64,000 nt of DNA from Vandiemenella viatica (lineage: Eukaryota; Arthropoda; Insecta; Orthoptera; Morabidae). The stretch spans positions 60,393,478-60,457,477 of the forward strand of contig CM061918.1 of assembly GCA_031002005.1 (NCBI GenBank), read 5' to 3'. Below the pieces are notes generated by a model that was not told where the DNA came from, searched no databases, and saw only the letters and a list, made by a program, of their open reading frames with translations. The position numbers were made by a program, and so were the translations under genes. Positions 29,571 to 39,657 of the stretch are shown here, piece after piece (position 1 is the first letter of the stretch; each line of letters starts with the position of its first letter).

Positions 29571-31890
29571 AACTTTGTTTTAGCCACTTCATCGAAATCC
29601 CGCATCTACACTTTGAGGACTAATACAGCCACTATCAGGTGTGTGGTACTGCTGTATATGCATGTTTTGCGTTATATTAAGTACTTTAAGCAGAGAGTTT
29701 TTGGCACTGTTGATTGAAAATGTAATGATACGCTGACGTAATTGAATTACGTATAATTTTTTAAATTTGGTATTGATATTTTGTTATTTTGTTTCTCTCT
29801 ATTAAAATGTTACTTGAGGTAGAATGCAATTGTATGGAAATGACACACACCACTGTTTTGTTTATGATCGCTTGTTATTCTAAGCATGTTATCGTGCGGA
29901 TCCGAGCGTTCGAGGTCAAAGGTCAGTACTCTGAGGCGTACCACTAGAGCAATCACTCACAGTGACCATAGGGTTGACTGGAGGACACTGTACGTGTGCA
30001 TCTGACGGAACTCTGTCGCCGCTACAAACAATAAAACAGTATGCCAAGGATCTCAGTGTGCGCGTTCCCTGTTTCCTCAACCCTGTAACGACTCTGTGCA
30101 GTGGAATCTACTCGATTAAGATGATCAATAAACTGAGCTTTGCTAATAGCCGAGAGTAAACAGGTATGATGCGGAACGACTTTGTCTAACAATAACTTGT
30201 GTTTTTTGTTTGTGACTTAACGGCACCCTTATTGGTTTAAAACGAAGAAATTTGTTTCTGTACTGTAAAGAATTTATGAAGTATTAAATTTTCATGTTTG
30301 TTTTTCATGTCAACATTTTCGCCCTTATAAGGACAATAGAGCTAAAAAAAAAAAAGACATTGTCGTCGGGGGTAACCTAGATGCTTTTGGGGGGAGGGGG
30401 AAATTTAACTCCTTAGCTTATCCTCCCCCCTCCCCACTGCATCCGCCCCCGCACGCAGACACTTGTAAACATCATTAACTTTGACTAACACTTGTATGTA
30501 CATATATCAGAGAGCTGTTACTTAGCTTAAAATACATACCTGTCATGTCAAAATGAAGGTCGTATTTGAAATCTGGGGACAAATTTCGTATAGAAATGGT
30601 GTTTATTTCCTAAATACCAAAATTATTGTTGCCCAATGTTATTGGTGGTAATAGTATATAATTTCATACCCAGTTCCTTTTTATAAAATCAAGTCATCAA
30701 AATATATTAGATTAATTATTCTTATTAATTATGAAAATTAATATCGATGTAGAGACAAATGATATTTCTGTACATCCAAGAAAGCCCAGGTACATCACTG
30801 TCGTGTGATAAAGCCGAGCGAACGATTACCTTTGACTTACCCCGTTTGTGCACGTGGATTTGTTCCACCTTCTCGCCAACTTCTGGTTCCTCCAGTACTG
30901 GCTGGCAAAGCAATAACACTCTAACAAATAACGTTAACGGAACTGAAATGAACTTGACAGGCATTTATTCCTGATCTCGACAAAAGAATGAGTGGAATGA
31001 TACAAATAGCCGGTACAGTATAGCTCCCGGGTATATAGACTCTGGTCTTCGTTAACCTCAAAGCTTTCGTTTATTTGATCCCTCTCAGAACTCCCCCGTT
31101 TATCCACTATCCAATATCCGCCCCCGCCGCGGAGACGTTCCCGCAAGAATTACCCCTTCCCCCCTCATCATTTGGGGCGGGAGGAACGTACCCTTTCGGA
31201 GCTTCTTTCGCCACCCTTGAGGGTGCCCACGGGGAACCACGTGGAGGCTACGCCATATGTGCAGAGTCTAATTTTGTTTTTTTACTACATCCAAATGGCT
31301 GAATGACATAATAAGAGAGAGGTTCGGTACGAGCCTCGCCCGTGAGTGTACGAAGGGATAGTTATGGTGGTGAAGTATTCCCTAATACTGCCTAAATGAT
31401 TGGCCTAAGGAGTGGCAAGTTTACTGTGTGGTCATCATACTGCGACTAGAGCTAGAACAGAACTCTCCGCACTTTCGCTCCATACTGGGTATGACTGTTT
31501 TCTATTGGCTAACTCGCATCACGCGGGGTGCATGCAGTGCTCTAATTGGCCAGTTGGAGACTGACTTTTTAGGAGGTTCCAGAACTTTACGGACCGCGTC
31601 TCCCACGCTAAACTGCTTGTTTTGAGTCCTTGAATGTGGGATTCAAGTAACTCAGTTCTCGGTTTCATGTTCCGTACTTTTCCCACCCAGGATGGCCGCT
31701 CAAGAATGCTGGCCTGTACTGCACTAAAGTACTGCATCCATCTACCAAATTATTAAAATATGTTACAGCACTGTCTGATTTGATTTTTAATATAAATCTT
31801 TATCTAGTAGTATTTGGATTCAATCCTTTCTAGTTTATGTAATGCAAATTGGATTTTTGCCTGAGATTTACATCTCTAATTTCTACATAA
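29571..31890. other. Mixed unclassified sequence
   Basis: Possible solo LTR at 29888-30164: TG start, AATAAA twice near its 3' end, CA close, but no 5-bp duplication found. A G/C-rich block (~30370-30450) and a C/G-rich block at 31090-31260 carry no recognisable gene. At 31500-31600 two reverse CCAAT boxes (ctattggct, ctaattggcc) and a TTCCAGAA pair resemble promoter elements. None of these is firm. Confidence 0.3.
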
Positions 31891-31893
31891 ATA

Positions 31894-33093
31894 CACTGAA
31901 GAGCCACAGAAACTGGTACACCTGCCTAATATCGTATAGGGCCTCCCGCGAGCACGCAGAAGTTCCACAGCACGACGTGGCATGGGCTCGACTAATGTCT
32001 GAAGTAGTGCTGGAGGGAATTGAGACCATGCATCCTGTAGGGCTGTACATAAATCCGTAAGTGTAAGAGAGAGTGGAGATCTCTTCTGAACGGCGTGTTG
32101 CAAGGCATCCCAGATATGCTCAATAATGTTGATGTCTGGGGAGTCTGGTGGCCAGCGGATGTGTTTAAACTCAGAAGAGTGTTCCTGGAGCCACTCTGTA
32201 GCAATTCTGGACGCGTGGGGTGTCGCATTGTCCTGCAGGAATTGTCCAAGTCCGCCGGAATGCACAATGAACAGGAATAAATGCAGTTGATCAGCCAGGA
32301 TGCGTACGTACGTGTCACCTGTCAGAGTCATATCTAGACGTATCAGAGATCCCAAGTCACTCCAACTGCACACGCCTCACAGCATTACAAAGCCTCCACC
32401 AGCTCGAACAGTCCCCTGCTGACATGCAGGGTCCATGAATTCATGAGTTTGTCTCCGTACCCGTACTCGACTATCCGCTCGATAGAATTGGAAACGAGAC
32501 TCGTCAGACCAGGCAGGATATTTCCAATCATCACCAGTCCAATGTCGGTGTTGACGAGCCCAGCCGAGGCGTAAAGCTTTGTATTGTTAACTCAGCATGG
32601 GTACACGAGTGGGCCTTCGGCTCCGAAAGCCCATATCGATGATGTTTCGTTGAATGGTTTGCATGCTGACGCTTATTGATGGCTCAGCATTGAAATCCGC
32701 AGCAATTTTCGGAAGGGTTGCACTTCTGTTACGTTGAATTGAGCGTTTCTCTTCAGTCGTTGTTGGTCCCGTTTTTGCAGGATCTTTTTCCGGCCGCAGC
32801 GATGTCGGAGATTTGATGTTTTACCGGATTCCCGATATTCGCGGTGGACTCGTGGCTCATCGCTAAATCGGAGATGTTGTGTCCCATCTCTCGTGCGCCG
32901 ACTATAACACCAGATTCAAACTCACTTTAATCGTTATAACCTGCCATTGTAGCAGCAGTAACCGATCTAATGCCTGCACCAGACACCTGTTGTCTTATAT
33001 AGGCGTTGCCGACCGTAGCGCCGTACTCTGAGTGTTTACGTATCTCTGTGTTTGCATACGCATGCCTATACCAGTTTCTTTGGCTTTTCAGTG
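31894..33093 (-). mobile_element. Tc1-like DNA transposon, near full length, TA target duplication
   Basis: Inverted ends CACTGAAGAGCCACAGAAAC at 31894 and the complement near 33093 (with ttggcttttcagtg), flanked by TA on both sides (31892-31893, 33094-33095). About 1.2 kb, the normal length for Tc1 elements. A minus-strand transposase fills it. It lies between two ~46-bp imperfect direct repeats (31834-31879 and 33097-33142). Confidence 0.9.
31910..32960 (-). pseudogene. Tc1-like transposase, frame-shifted
   Basis: The longest open piece (31876-32373) contains LFLFIVHSGGLGQFLQ, then QDNATPHASRIATEWLQEH and IRWPPDSPDINIIEHIWDAL, the D and D/E catalytic blocks of Tc1-type DDE transposases, and ends with EPMPRRAVELLRARG, the usual C-terminus. 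The N-terminal DNA-binding half (32400-32960) is in other frames: the helix-turn-helix and the first catalytic DE(T/S)R-like block are recognisable near 32480-32500. Not functional as read. Confidence 0.8.
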
Positions 33094-33099
33094 TAATTT

Positions 33100-33620
33100 A
33101 TGTAGTGAAAATTAAAATTTAACCTGAAATTTACATCTCTAAATACGACTTAAATATTATTTAGAATACAAAGTAAAAATACTGAAACGTTTCGCCATAG
33201 AAGGGTAATATTTCTTCCCATACTTAGAGGCGATGTCTGTTGCGTCGGTTGCAGATGTCGATACGTCCAATCGACCGGTTGGTAGTGTTTCGACTCTGCA
33301 TATGAATTATATCGCGCGTTGCAGAGATATGTAAAGAGAATAGCTAGTGTGGATGCCGTGTAGTATCAGCTGGAAATACGTATCTGAGTTGCCGTGAATA
33401 ATAAACACCGACCACAAATAGCTGCGGAAAATTCCTCTCGCGTGCAGTTTCCCCGCCTACGAACTTCGATTATGGGTTTGTGGTACTGCGTCCACAAGCT
33501 AATGAAAGAGGAAGTGTTTTAGCTGGAACACATCATTGTGCATTAAATCACTTTCTGCTATAATTTGAGCTGAAGTAAATCAGTTTCGTCTGTGTAAAAT
33601 TATTTTTGAATTTTGTTACT
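33100..33620. other. Unclassified sequence
   Basis: No gene or repeat recognised beyond the direct repeat ending at 33142. Confidence 0.35.
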
Positions 33621-33848
33621 GTTTTACTGGAGAGCGAAAGGTCCCCGGATCGAATACCTGTCTCGGCGGGGATCTTCATAAACCATTAACTCGACCTTCA
33701 CAGTTTTGTGTGTAATGTGAAGAACGCCAGAACGCCTCCACCGGATTCCACGTTAAACTGTAGGCTCCCTTCTAGGGCTAACAGTGTACACATCCACAGC
33801 AAATTCAAGCCATAACAAAGGCTTAACGTGGTCCTTGTTTGCCTAAAC

Positions 33849-34780
33849 CAGGGGTCCCCAAATTTTTTATCCTGTCGACCCCTTCATAGAATATTTTCCT
33901 TCTTATCGACCCCCAGATTATGCATTAGATCATTTTTGGCATTTATGATGCTAAGCAATAAGGAGACCTACATTTCAAACAAACGAAAGAATTTATAGTC
34001 CCTACATCATATAAAATCTACCCAGTAACACTAACAGAAAAATGGGATATTTTCCACTTTCTTAAAAATTAAACTTATGTTTGACAAATTATCCTAAATT
34101 ATGGATGTAGTCTTCTCGGGAGACTAGCCGAGTAATTAAGGTGTTTCCACACTATATTTCGGCGATCTGATGCTCCGTCACCGTCTTCACCAGAAGATGG
34201 CGACGGAGCATCAGATCGCCGAAATATAGTGTGGAAACACCTTAATTACTCGGCTAGTCTCCCAGGAAGATTACATCCATTCTCAACGTCGAGATAGACT
34301 TCGTTCCTATACCCCTAAATTATATTGGATGACAAAACCTCTTACTGTTATTTTGCCACTACTATTGAATACCTTAAGAATGTGTTAACATTTCTTTTTA
34401 TTAAAATGGTTGTTATTAGTGGGATGGATGCGCTGAAGAGCAGCAGCAATATTATTGATGGCCGGTTGAAAATGGGTAAGTTTTAATCGTAAATCACCAC
34501 GGTTTTCCAGGTTCTGTCTGTTTTCTTAAAATTGTGTTCCCGTGGCTAAAACCAGCTTCAACCATTTATTAAGTTGGGAATGCAAGTAAGAAAGGTTCTG
34601 ATTCTGCTCTGAGCTTGTGATATTTAGTAGCAATCTTTTTAATTGCTCCAAAATTCAAATTTTTTCTCGAAAGTTTATTCGATTTTCTTTATATTAATCG
34701 ACCCCTCTTTCGCCCCTGCGTTTTAATCGACCGCTGGAGAGCTCTTATCGATCCCTTGGGGTCGACTTTGGGGACCACTG
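33849..34780. mobile_element. hAT element (non-autonomous) with perfect 8-bp target duplication
   Basis: Starts CAGGGGTCCCCAAA and ends TTTGGGGACCACTG. GCCTAAAC flanks both ends (33841-33848 and 34781-34788). Subterminal cgacccc/ggggtcg repeats occur on both sides, as in Charlie-like hAT elements. No transposase gene. It carries a Penelope-type hairpin at 34103-34313. Confidence 0.9.
34103..34313. mobile_element. Penelope-like hairpin element nested in hAT, with 10-bp target duplication
   Basis: Two ~87-bp arms (to ~34187 and from ~34193) are nearly perfect inverted copies around a 5-bp gap, followed by a ~33-bp tail. CCTAAATTAT flanks it at 34093-34102 and 34314-34323. The arms share the ctccgtcgccatcttc ... 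gccgaaatat pattern with the arms of the Penelope-like element at 38718-39320, including a GGCGA/TCGCC stem before GAAA. No coding sequence remains. Confidence 0.7.
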
Positions 34781-35284
34781 GCCTAAACATACGTACATAC
34801 CATTTAACTACTGTATCACTATTAGTTTGGTGTGTTGTTCTAATTTATATTATGTTTAATCTAGACTTGAAATGACGTCTAACATTTACCAACATCCAGC
34901 TTACTTGAAATTAAAAAATTTATCTGATGCTTCTCTCTCAAAATTTTATACTTTTATCATAGTGAAGTCATTTTGGTAAAGATTAAAATTATTTTTCTAT
35001 GTTTCTGTTGTGGCCATTAAATCTTCGATCATTTTAACCACTCAGTCACTATCGACACGAGAAAAATCTTTTTATAACTAAACGAACGCTTGAAACGTCG
35101 GAATAACCGCGTTGGAGATTTTTAAAAGTTCTTTGTAAATCGCCTGAATTTTCACGAATGCCAAGTTCATACAGATATACAATTTTCGTCCGGAAGGTAG
35201 CAACCATTTGATAATTAAAAAAAAAAAAACAGCAAAAAATAAAAAAACTTTCACAAGAGCAAGTTATATTGTATGTCCCCTCTA

Positions 35285-35398
35285 GGGGAAATTTTTTTAT
35301 TGGTAACACCGATGTGTATACATCCACAGTAAATTCAAGCCAAACAAAGGCTTAACGTGGTCCTAATTGGCCCAGTCGAACATACGAGTATGTAAGTA
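35285..35398 (+). repeat. 3' part of SINE D, second copy
   Basis: Shares acatccacagtaaattcaagcc and aaaggcttaacgtggtcc with 33790-33840, then catacgagtatgtaagtac with the continuation after the hAT element. Confidence 0.6.
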
Positions 35399-35404
35399 CC
35401 TTAC

Positions 35405-35880
35405 ACTTCCGCCCCGTTAGCCCAGCTACTTGCTGCACAGTGGTGGTGTCGGAGGTTTTTCATGCTTGGGACTTGACCGACAGCATAGGAGAGGCGACGG
35501 TGCCAATTTGTAATTACCTGATTGTGCGCCGAAGTCCTGGGTTTCATCCCAAACACAGTGTGTATGGAGTGATGGCGTACGGCACTGTTGATGGTGATTC
35601 GCCCGTCACATGGGGACGTTAAGCCTGGAGGTTCCCTAGGTGTCTTTCGGAAGAGTAGGCCTGAATGGGCCGGCACTGAGTTTCACTCTTCTCCTTCTTC
35701 ATCTCTCGTTTCATATAACACAAATAACACTGTACATTTAACACACACCATCACTGTAATCCACACCTATATTAACTCATACGAACACACACATGGGAAG
35801 GTAGCGGCAAACCATCATAGTTCATCTTCCCAAGAGAGTTTCCAAGGAGTGGTACATCTACTGTTGCAAATTGAAAAAAA
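35405..35880 (+). mobile_element. SINE E-like retroposon with CA-rich 3' part, copy 1
   Basis: Contains a tRNA-like cgaagtcctgggtttcatccc (B-box variant) at ~35530, then gggacgttaagcctggagg, tgggccggcactgagtttcac, a CA-rich stretch and ccaagagagtttccaagg before an A-rich end. Related copies: 42870-43170 (minus) and 63350-63530. Confidence 0.55.
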
Positions 35881-35898
35881 AATTTCTTTTTCAGCTTT

Positions 35899-35921
35899 GT
35901 AAAAAAAAAAAAAAAAAAAAA
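35899..35921 (+). repeat. Poly(A) run
   Basis: More than 20 consecutive A with one T, after aatttctttttcagctttgt. Could be the tail of the preceding retroposon. Confidence 0.6.
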
Positions 35922-36091
35922 TGAAAAAAAACCCTAGCACCCTTGTTTTTTCTTTTTTCAGAAAACAATATATTTGATAAATTATAGTTTTATTTACGGA
36001 ACTTACATTTTACATGTGTGTTTTAAATCTCACTGAATCATATAATGTCTTACATAATGATTCATAAATGTATCTGTATAGGTAACATAAT

Positions 36092-36400
36092 TTTATTCAA
36101 CCTCTATGTCAGTACCACATTCACTAGTATCAGCACTACCAACACTAGTTCGGTCGGTGTCGGAATTTTCTGTTTCTTCTTCTGGCTCCTCTAGATCCAT
36201 AACTTCAGAAATAGTTACATTTTCTTTTACTGGTTGTTCTAGTACTGTACGCAAAAGATTTTGAGATTGCAATTTTAAGTTATGAGCAAAATACACACTG
36301 CGCATAACGACTGTGCCGATACGGTCTTTTAAGTTTGAATTTAAATCTATTATTATACAAAATAGGAGCTTTAATTCTTTTCAATCGTTGGTTTACGCCA
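36092..36400 (-). CDS. Unidentified open frame with acidic C-terminal tail (possible terminal exon or retrocopy end)
   Basis: From a stop near 36400 the minus frame is open for about 96 codons: LLFCIIIDLNSNLKDRIGT, then VVMRSVYFAHNLKLQSQNLL, a linker and a strongly acidic, serine/threonine-rich tail (EEPEEETENSDTDRTSVGS) ending EVE-stop at 36092. The first ATG is at 36305. AATAAA follows on the minus strand about 90 bp later (~36000). The composition is protein-like rather than random, but I do not recognise the family and see no clear splice acceptor. It could be part of a transposon. Confidence 0.3.
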
Positions 36401-36894
36401 ACGGTTGCAGGGAAACAATTCATAATTACTGACAATTTAATGACTCAGTATCACTATACGCTGAGAATTTAACAAGTATACGAATATAAGGAAAACACAA
36501 TAAGTAATAAAAAGAGGTAAAAAACCATAGATAAATTTTAAATTCCTATTTTTTTAAAAAAGATCCGTAGATCTACAGATAAATTCATAGGTCTGACAGC
36601 ACTGGTTCAAATAGGGAGTGTCAACCCAAACAACAGGGAACGGGGATTCCTTCTCGCGACCCTAGCCTCTTCGGGAAGTCCGTGTTCGTAAAAGAAAACT
36701 TCAGTCATGATGCCAATTTACTAAATATAGTAGATTTAAAAATTAAGATAAGTACTTAATATAAACTCTAAAACAGTCATATTAAACGATAAATGCCTTG
36801 CCTTACAAATTTGAGATTTAGTAGTTATGAAAAAAAAGTGTCCCAGAAAAAAACGTGTTTTTCTCACACCTTTTAATCTTGTTTTTTTTCAAGT

Positions 36895-37150
36895 CAGAAA
36901 AAACCTTTTTTTGCAACACTACATCCCTCATCGTAACCACTTACGCCCAAAATCGGGCATGGCGTCATAAGGAGAACTTGTCTTTGAGTTATTGTATCCT
37001 TGCGTAAATTCCTCCGCCGCGAATTTATTGAGAAAAGTTCGTCTTCTTTTAGAACTTCTTCACCTTTAAAACATCTTCCTCCTAAAAAGTCATTCAATTT
37101 TATTAAAAGATGAAAATCAGAAGGGACCAGGATGGTTGAATGCTTTCTTT
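36895..37150 (-). pseudogene. mariner-like transposase C-terminal remnant
   Basis: Minus-strand frame contains STILVPSDFHLLIKLNDFLG, then GRCFKGEEV. This corresponds to the SPDLAPSDFHLFPKLKxFLGGRRF block that follows the last catalytic aspartate in mariner transposases. In this copy the catalytic SPD is lost (ILVPSDF). Flanking frames show no transposase, so it is an isolated fragment. Confidence 0.55.
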
Positions 37151-37432
37151 TAAACTTGCTTCGAAGTTTTTCGAGGAGTGGCATTGTTGTACCCTGTTCG
37201 TCATTCATAATAGGCGTTCTCTACCGCTGAGTTGAAATTTCGACTCCATCGCCGAATAGATGATTCATCCATTGCATTTTCAAACGATCTTTTTAAAAAC
37301 AATGTTATCTGGTTTTCCAATGTAAAATATTTTTAGAGTTTGTCTACGGATCTGTTTTTCGGTCAGCATCATATAAATTATTTCTATAAGTTTTTTTTTG
37401 TTTTTGTATTTTTTTTTTGTTTTTTTTGGCAC

Positions 37433-37885
37433 AGGCCATTATCTCCCTTCATACCAAATCGATAAACGATTTTAAAGCTTAAGATATCTGCTTTTGTGAC
37501 ATCATATTTTAAAAAACTAATTTTTCCAAATTCGGGCATTAAAGGACAAAAATTTCAATATTTCTAAAATGCGTTTTTTTGTGTCTCCAGCCATTTATCT
37601 CCTTGGATATCTAATCGAAAACGATAAATGAAGTAGGATTATGAAGAGTAATGTCTCTGCTGTGGTGACATCCTATTTTAAGAGAAATTTGTTTTTGGAA
37701 TTCTTAGAGGGCAAAAGTATCAATATTATTTCTACAACATGCTTTTTATATTACGAGCCATTCACCTCCTTCGATACCTAACCGAAATCGATAAATGGCA
37801 TATCGTTTTAAAGATTAAGGTCTCAAATTATGTTTAAATCATAAATTAAGAAAGAATTTTTCGGAATTTGATGCTTAAAGAGGTC
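37433..37885 (+). repeat. Divergent tandem array, ~160-bp monomer, nearly three units
   Basis: Units start at ~37434 (gccattatctcccttcatacc), ~37590 (gccatttatctccttggatat) and ~37758 (gccattcacctccttcgatacc). Each continues with aaatcgataaa-like, gtgacatcatattttaa-like and ttggcattaaag-like blocks in the same order. The units differ a lot, so the array is old. Confidence 0.7.
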
Positions 37886-38715
37886 GCGCGTGTGAGACAG
37901 TTCAGAGCCAAGTCCCTAGATTGCAGCAACAGATATCAAAGAGATGCCAATAAAATGTATATAATTCAATAAGTAGCTATTCGGATATTTTTTTTCTGTT
38001 ACGGAAATATTTTTGTTTTGTAATACAATTCCAATGTAAACATTTTATGCGTGAAAAATTTTCTCACAAGCTATGATAACAACAATACATCTCACAGAGA
38101 TGTTATGCTGTGTGCATTTTGTTCAGGTTGGTAGTATTCTGTTAAGATCAGTGACAGTTTGTTGTAGATACAGTGTGTTTTAAAGCTTCCTAACTGTTTC
38201 CTAATATGTTGTAAGTATTCTGATAAGTACCTATTACACTAATAAATATTTGCTACAAAAGTGCGGTTCTACTTTTCATTATATTACAAGCATTCAGCAT
38301 CACTATAAATCGTATTTTGTTCGCGAAATTTTCGTACGGGTCGTCTAGTAACACATATTCGTGTGAAATTTTATCATAAGCGACGCAAAGATGGCTGCAT
38401 TACGAGGCGTATAAGAAGAAATTATAAGGGTTCAGATGTTTGCATTTTGGCAACGGTTGCATAAAAATGGGGCTTCCGTCCATTGTCCAATTCCGTTTGG
38501 AACACAAACAGGTCCAGCGTCTTCTGTTCTCTATCATTCCTCCTGATATCTTCTCTACCTTGAAAGCTTTCTCTCTCTATAAATCTTTCCACATGTGTCA
38601 ACGAAAGCTCTTTCCTTCAAATTTCTAATTTCATATTTTCTTTGTAACTGTTTCCTAATTTATACTTTCCACATTTCCATACCATTGAAGTCTTGATACT
38701 AGTATTTTATGCTTT
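37886..38715. other. Unclassified sequence
   Basis: No gene recognised. The pyrimidine-rich stretch 38470-38700 may be the complement of a LINE C-terminus, but no motif is clear enough to call. Confidence 0.3.
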
Positions 38716-38762
38716 TTTTATAAACGTTTCTCGGGAAACAAACTGAGTAATATTGTTATTAA

Positions 38763-38810
38763 TGCACAATATTTCGGCGACCATATACTCCGTCGCCATC
38801 TTCAGGTGCA
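38763..38810 (-). ncRNA. Hammerhead-ribozyme-like core in left arm
   Basis: Read on the minus strand: stem I TGCAC, CTGAAGA (matching CUGANGA), T, stem GGCGAC, loop, stem GTCGCC, GAAA, a four-base TATT and stem I partner GTGCA. This order is that of a type I hammerhead with minimal stem III. The unpaired T after CTGAAGA is a departure from the consensus. Penelope-like elements are known to carry hammerheads in their terminal repeats. Activity is not shown. Confidence 0.5.
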
Positions 38811-38877
38811 GTTGCAAGTCTTGAAGTCTGCCTTGAGCGTGTTGTTTGTAAACTGGCATGGCAACGAAAGCAGCATC

Positions 38878-39192
38878 TCAGATGTCATTAGACGCCCGCG
38901 GAACACAAAAAGCAGAGCGTTGGTGATGAGCAGCCTCAATTACAGGAATCCATGCATCACTTATCTGGAATCCACAATCCCTGTTTACCAAATCAGACGC
39001 GAGGCGAATTTCAAATGCTTCTTTAATGACGCTGTCCCAGAAGCATCTCGCATGTGTCAACACCTTAGTCGCTTCGAAATCGAAACCATGTCCTTCTGTC
39101 AAACTATGTTCTGCCACTGCTGATTTGTCTTTTTGCCCCAGGCGAACATGTCGGGCGTGTTCCAAACAACGTTGTTGTACGCCAGTATACAA
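38878..39192 (-). pseudogene. GIY-YIG endonuclease domain of a Penelope-like element, partial
   Basis: 104-residue frame: VYTG-type start (MYTGVQQRCLEHARHVR), then QKDKSAVAEHSLTEGHGFDF and EATKVLTHARCFWDSVIKEA, FEIRLASDLVN. The order of (R)xxEH, KSAVAEHxxxxGHxxDF and the R...KEAxEI helix matches the GIY-YIG domain that Penelope-like elements use to nick target DNA. The very start (GIY strand) falls where the right arm begins and appears lost (YTG), and the catalytic YIG is not complete. Confidence 0.7.
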
Positions 39193-39227
39193 ACAACACG
39201 CTCAAGGCTGACTTCAAGACTTGCAAC

Positions 39228-39274
39228 TGCACCTGAAGATGGCGACGGAGGTTAAGTCGCCGAAATTTTGTGCA
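39228..39274 (+). ncRNA. Hammerhead-ribozyme-like core in right arm
   Basis: Plus strand: TGCAC (39228-39232), CTGAAGA (39233-39239), T, GGCGAC (39241-39246), nine-base loop, GTCGCC (39256-39261), GAAA (39262-39265), TTTT, GTGCA (39270-39274). Stem I (TGCAC/GTGCA) and stem II (GGCGAC/GTCGCC) pair perfectly. This is the inverted partner of the left-arm core. The two copies differ in their loops, but both keep the paired stems. Confidence 0.5.
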
Positions 39275-39320
39275 TTACTAACAATATTACTCCGTTTGTT
39301 TCCCGAGAAACGTTTATAAA

Positions 39321-39655
39321 TAAACAACGCCGAGAAAAATTACATTCATTTATATTTATGTTTTCTTCACATATTTAATATGTAATTTATTCAGTCTTCT
39401 TGTTGATCCATACACCTCTGATATTTCTACTTCAAAGCCTGTTTTATACTGATACACTTCCATTCATCGTCCATGTGTCTGTACCGGATATCACAGATAT
39501 CACTTAGCGGCTGTTGCAATTAAATTACTTCCATTTCTCTGTCCATCCGCTGCACCATATCTATCCTCTGACACAATTAATTCTTGTGGACACCTTCATA
39601 TTTAATTTCTTTCTTTCCAGTTCTCCCATTCTTTAATATCACCCTTTTCAGATAT
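39321..39655. other. Unclassified pyrimidine-rich sequence
   Basis: No gene recognised; possible LINE C-terminal complement, not called. Confidence 0.3.
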
Positions 39656-39657
39656 AC

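Larger units (their letters stand above)
33625..34880 (+). mobile_element. SINE D (tRNA-like head), split by a hAT insertion
   Basis: A tRNA-like ggtccccggatcgaatacctg (B-box variant) at ~33640 begins a repeat whose later parts (acgttaaactgtaggctccc, acatccacagcaaattcaagcc, aaaggcttaacgtggtcc) recur at ~35300-35390 and, in part, at ~44690. The hAT element at 33849-34780 interrupts it; the family sequence resumes at 34789 (catacgtacatacc). Confidence 0.6.
38718..39320 (-). mobile_element. Penelope-like retroelement fragment with inverted arms and GIY-YIG domain
   Basis: Two inverted arms of ~125-140 bp (38718-38858 and 39181-39320) enclose a minus-strand coding fragment. The arms start tttataaacgtttctcggg and include the ribozyme-like cores listed separately. 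Long flanking repeats in direct or inverted arrangement and a C-terminal GIY-YIG endonuclease are defining traits of Penelope-like elements. The reverse transcriptase is missing, as expected for a 5'-truncated copy bounded by an inverted repeat. Confidence 0.8.

Noticed and set aside
29888..30164. Solo LTR (TG...CA, AATAAA)
   Set aside because: No 5-bp target duplication and no second copy seen in the window; too weak to list as an element.
31910..32300. Plus-strand open frames over the Tc1-like element
   Set aside because: Antisense shadows of the minus-strand transposase.
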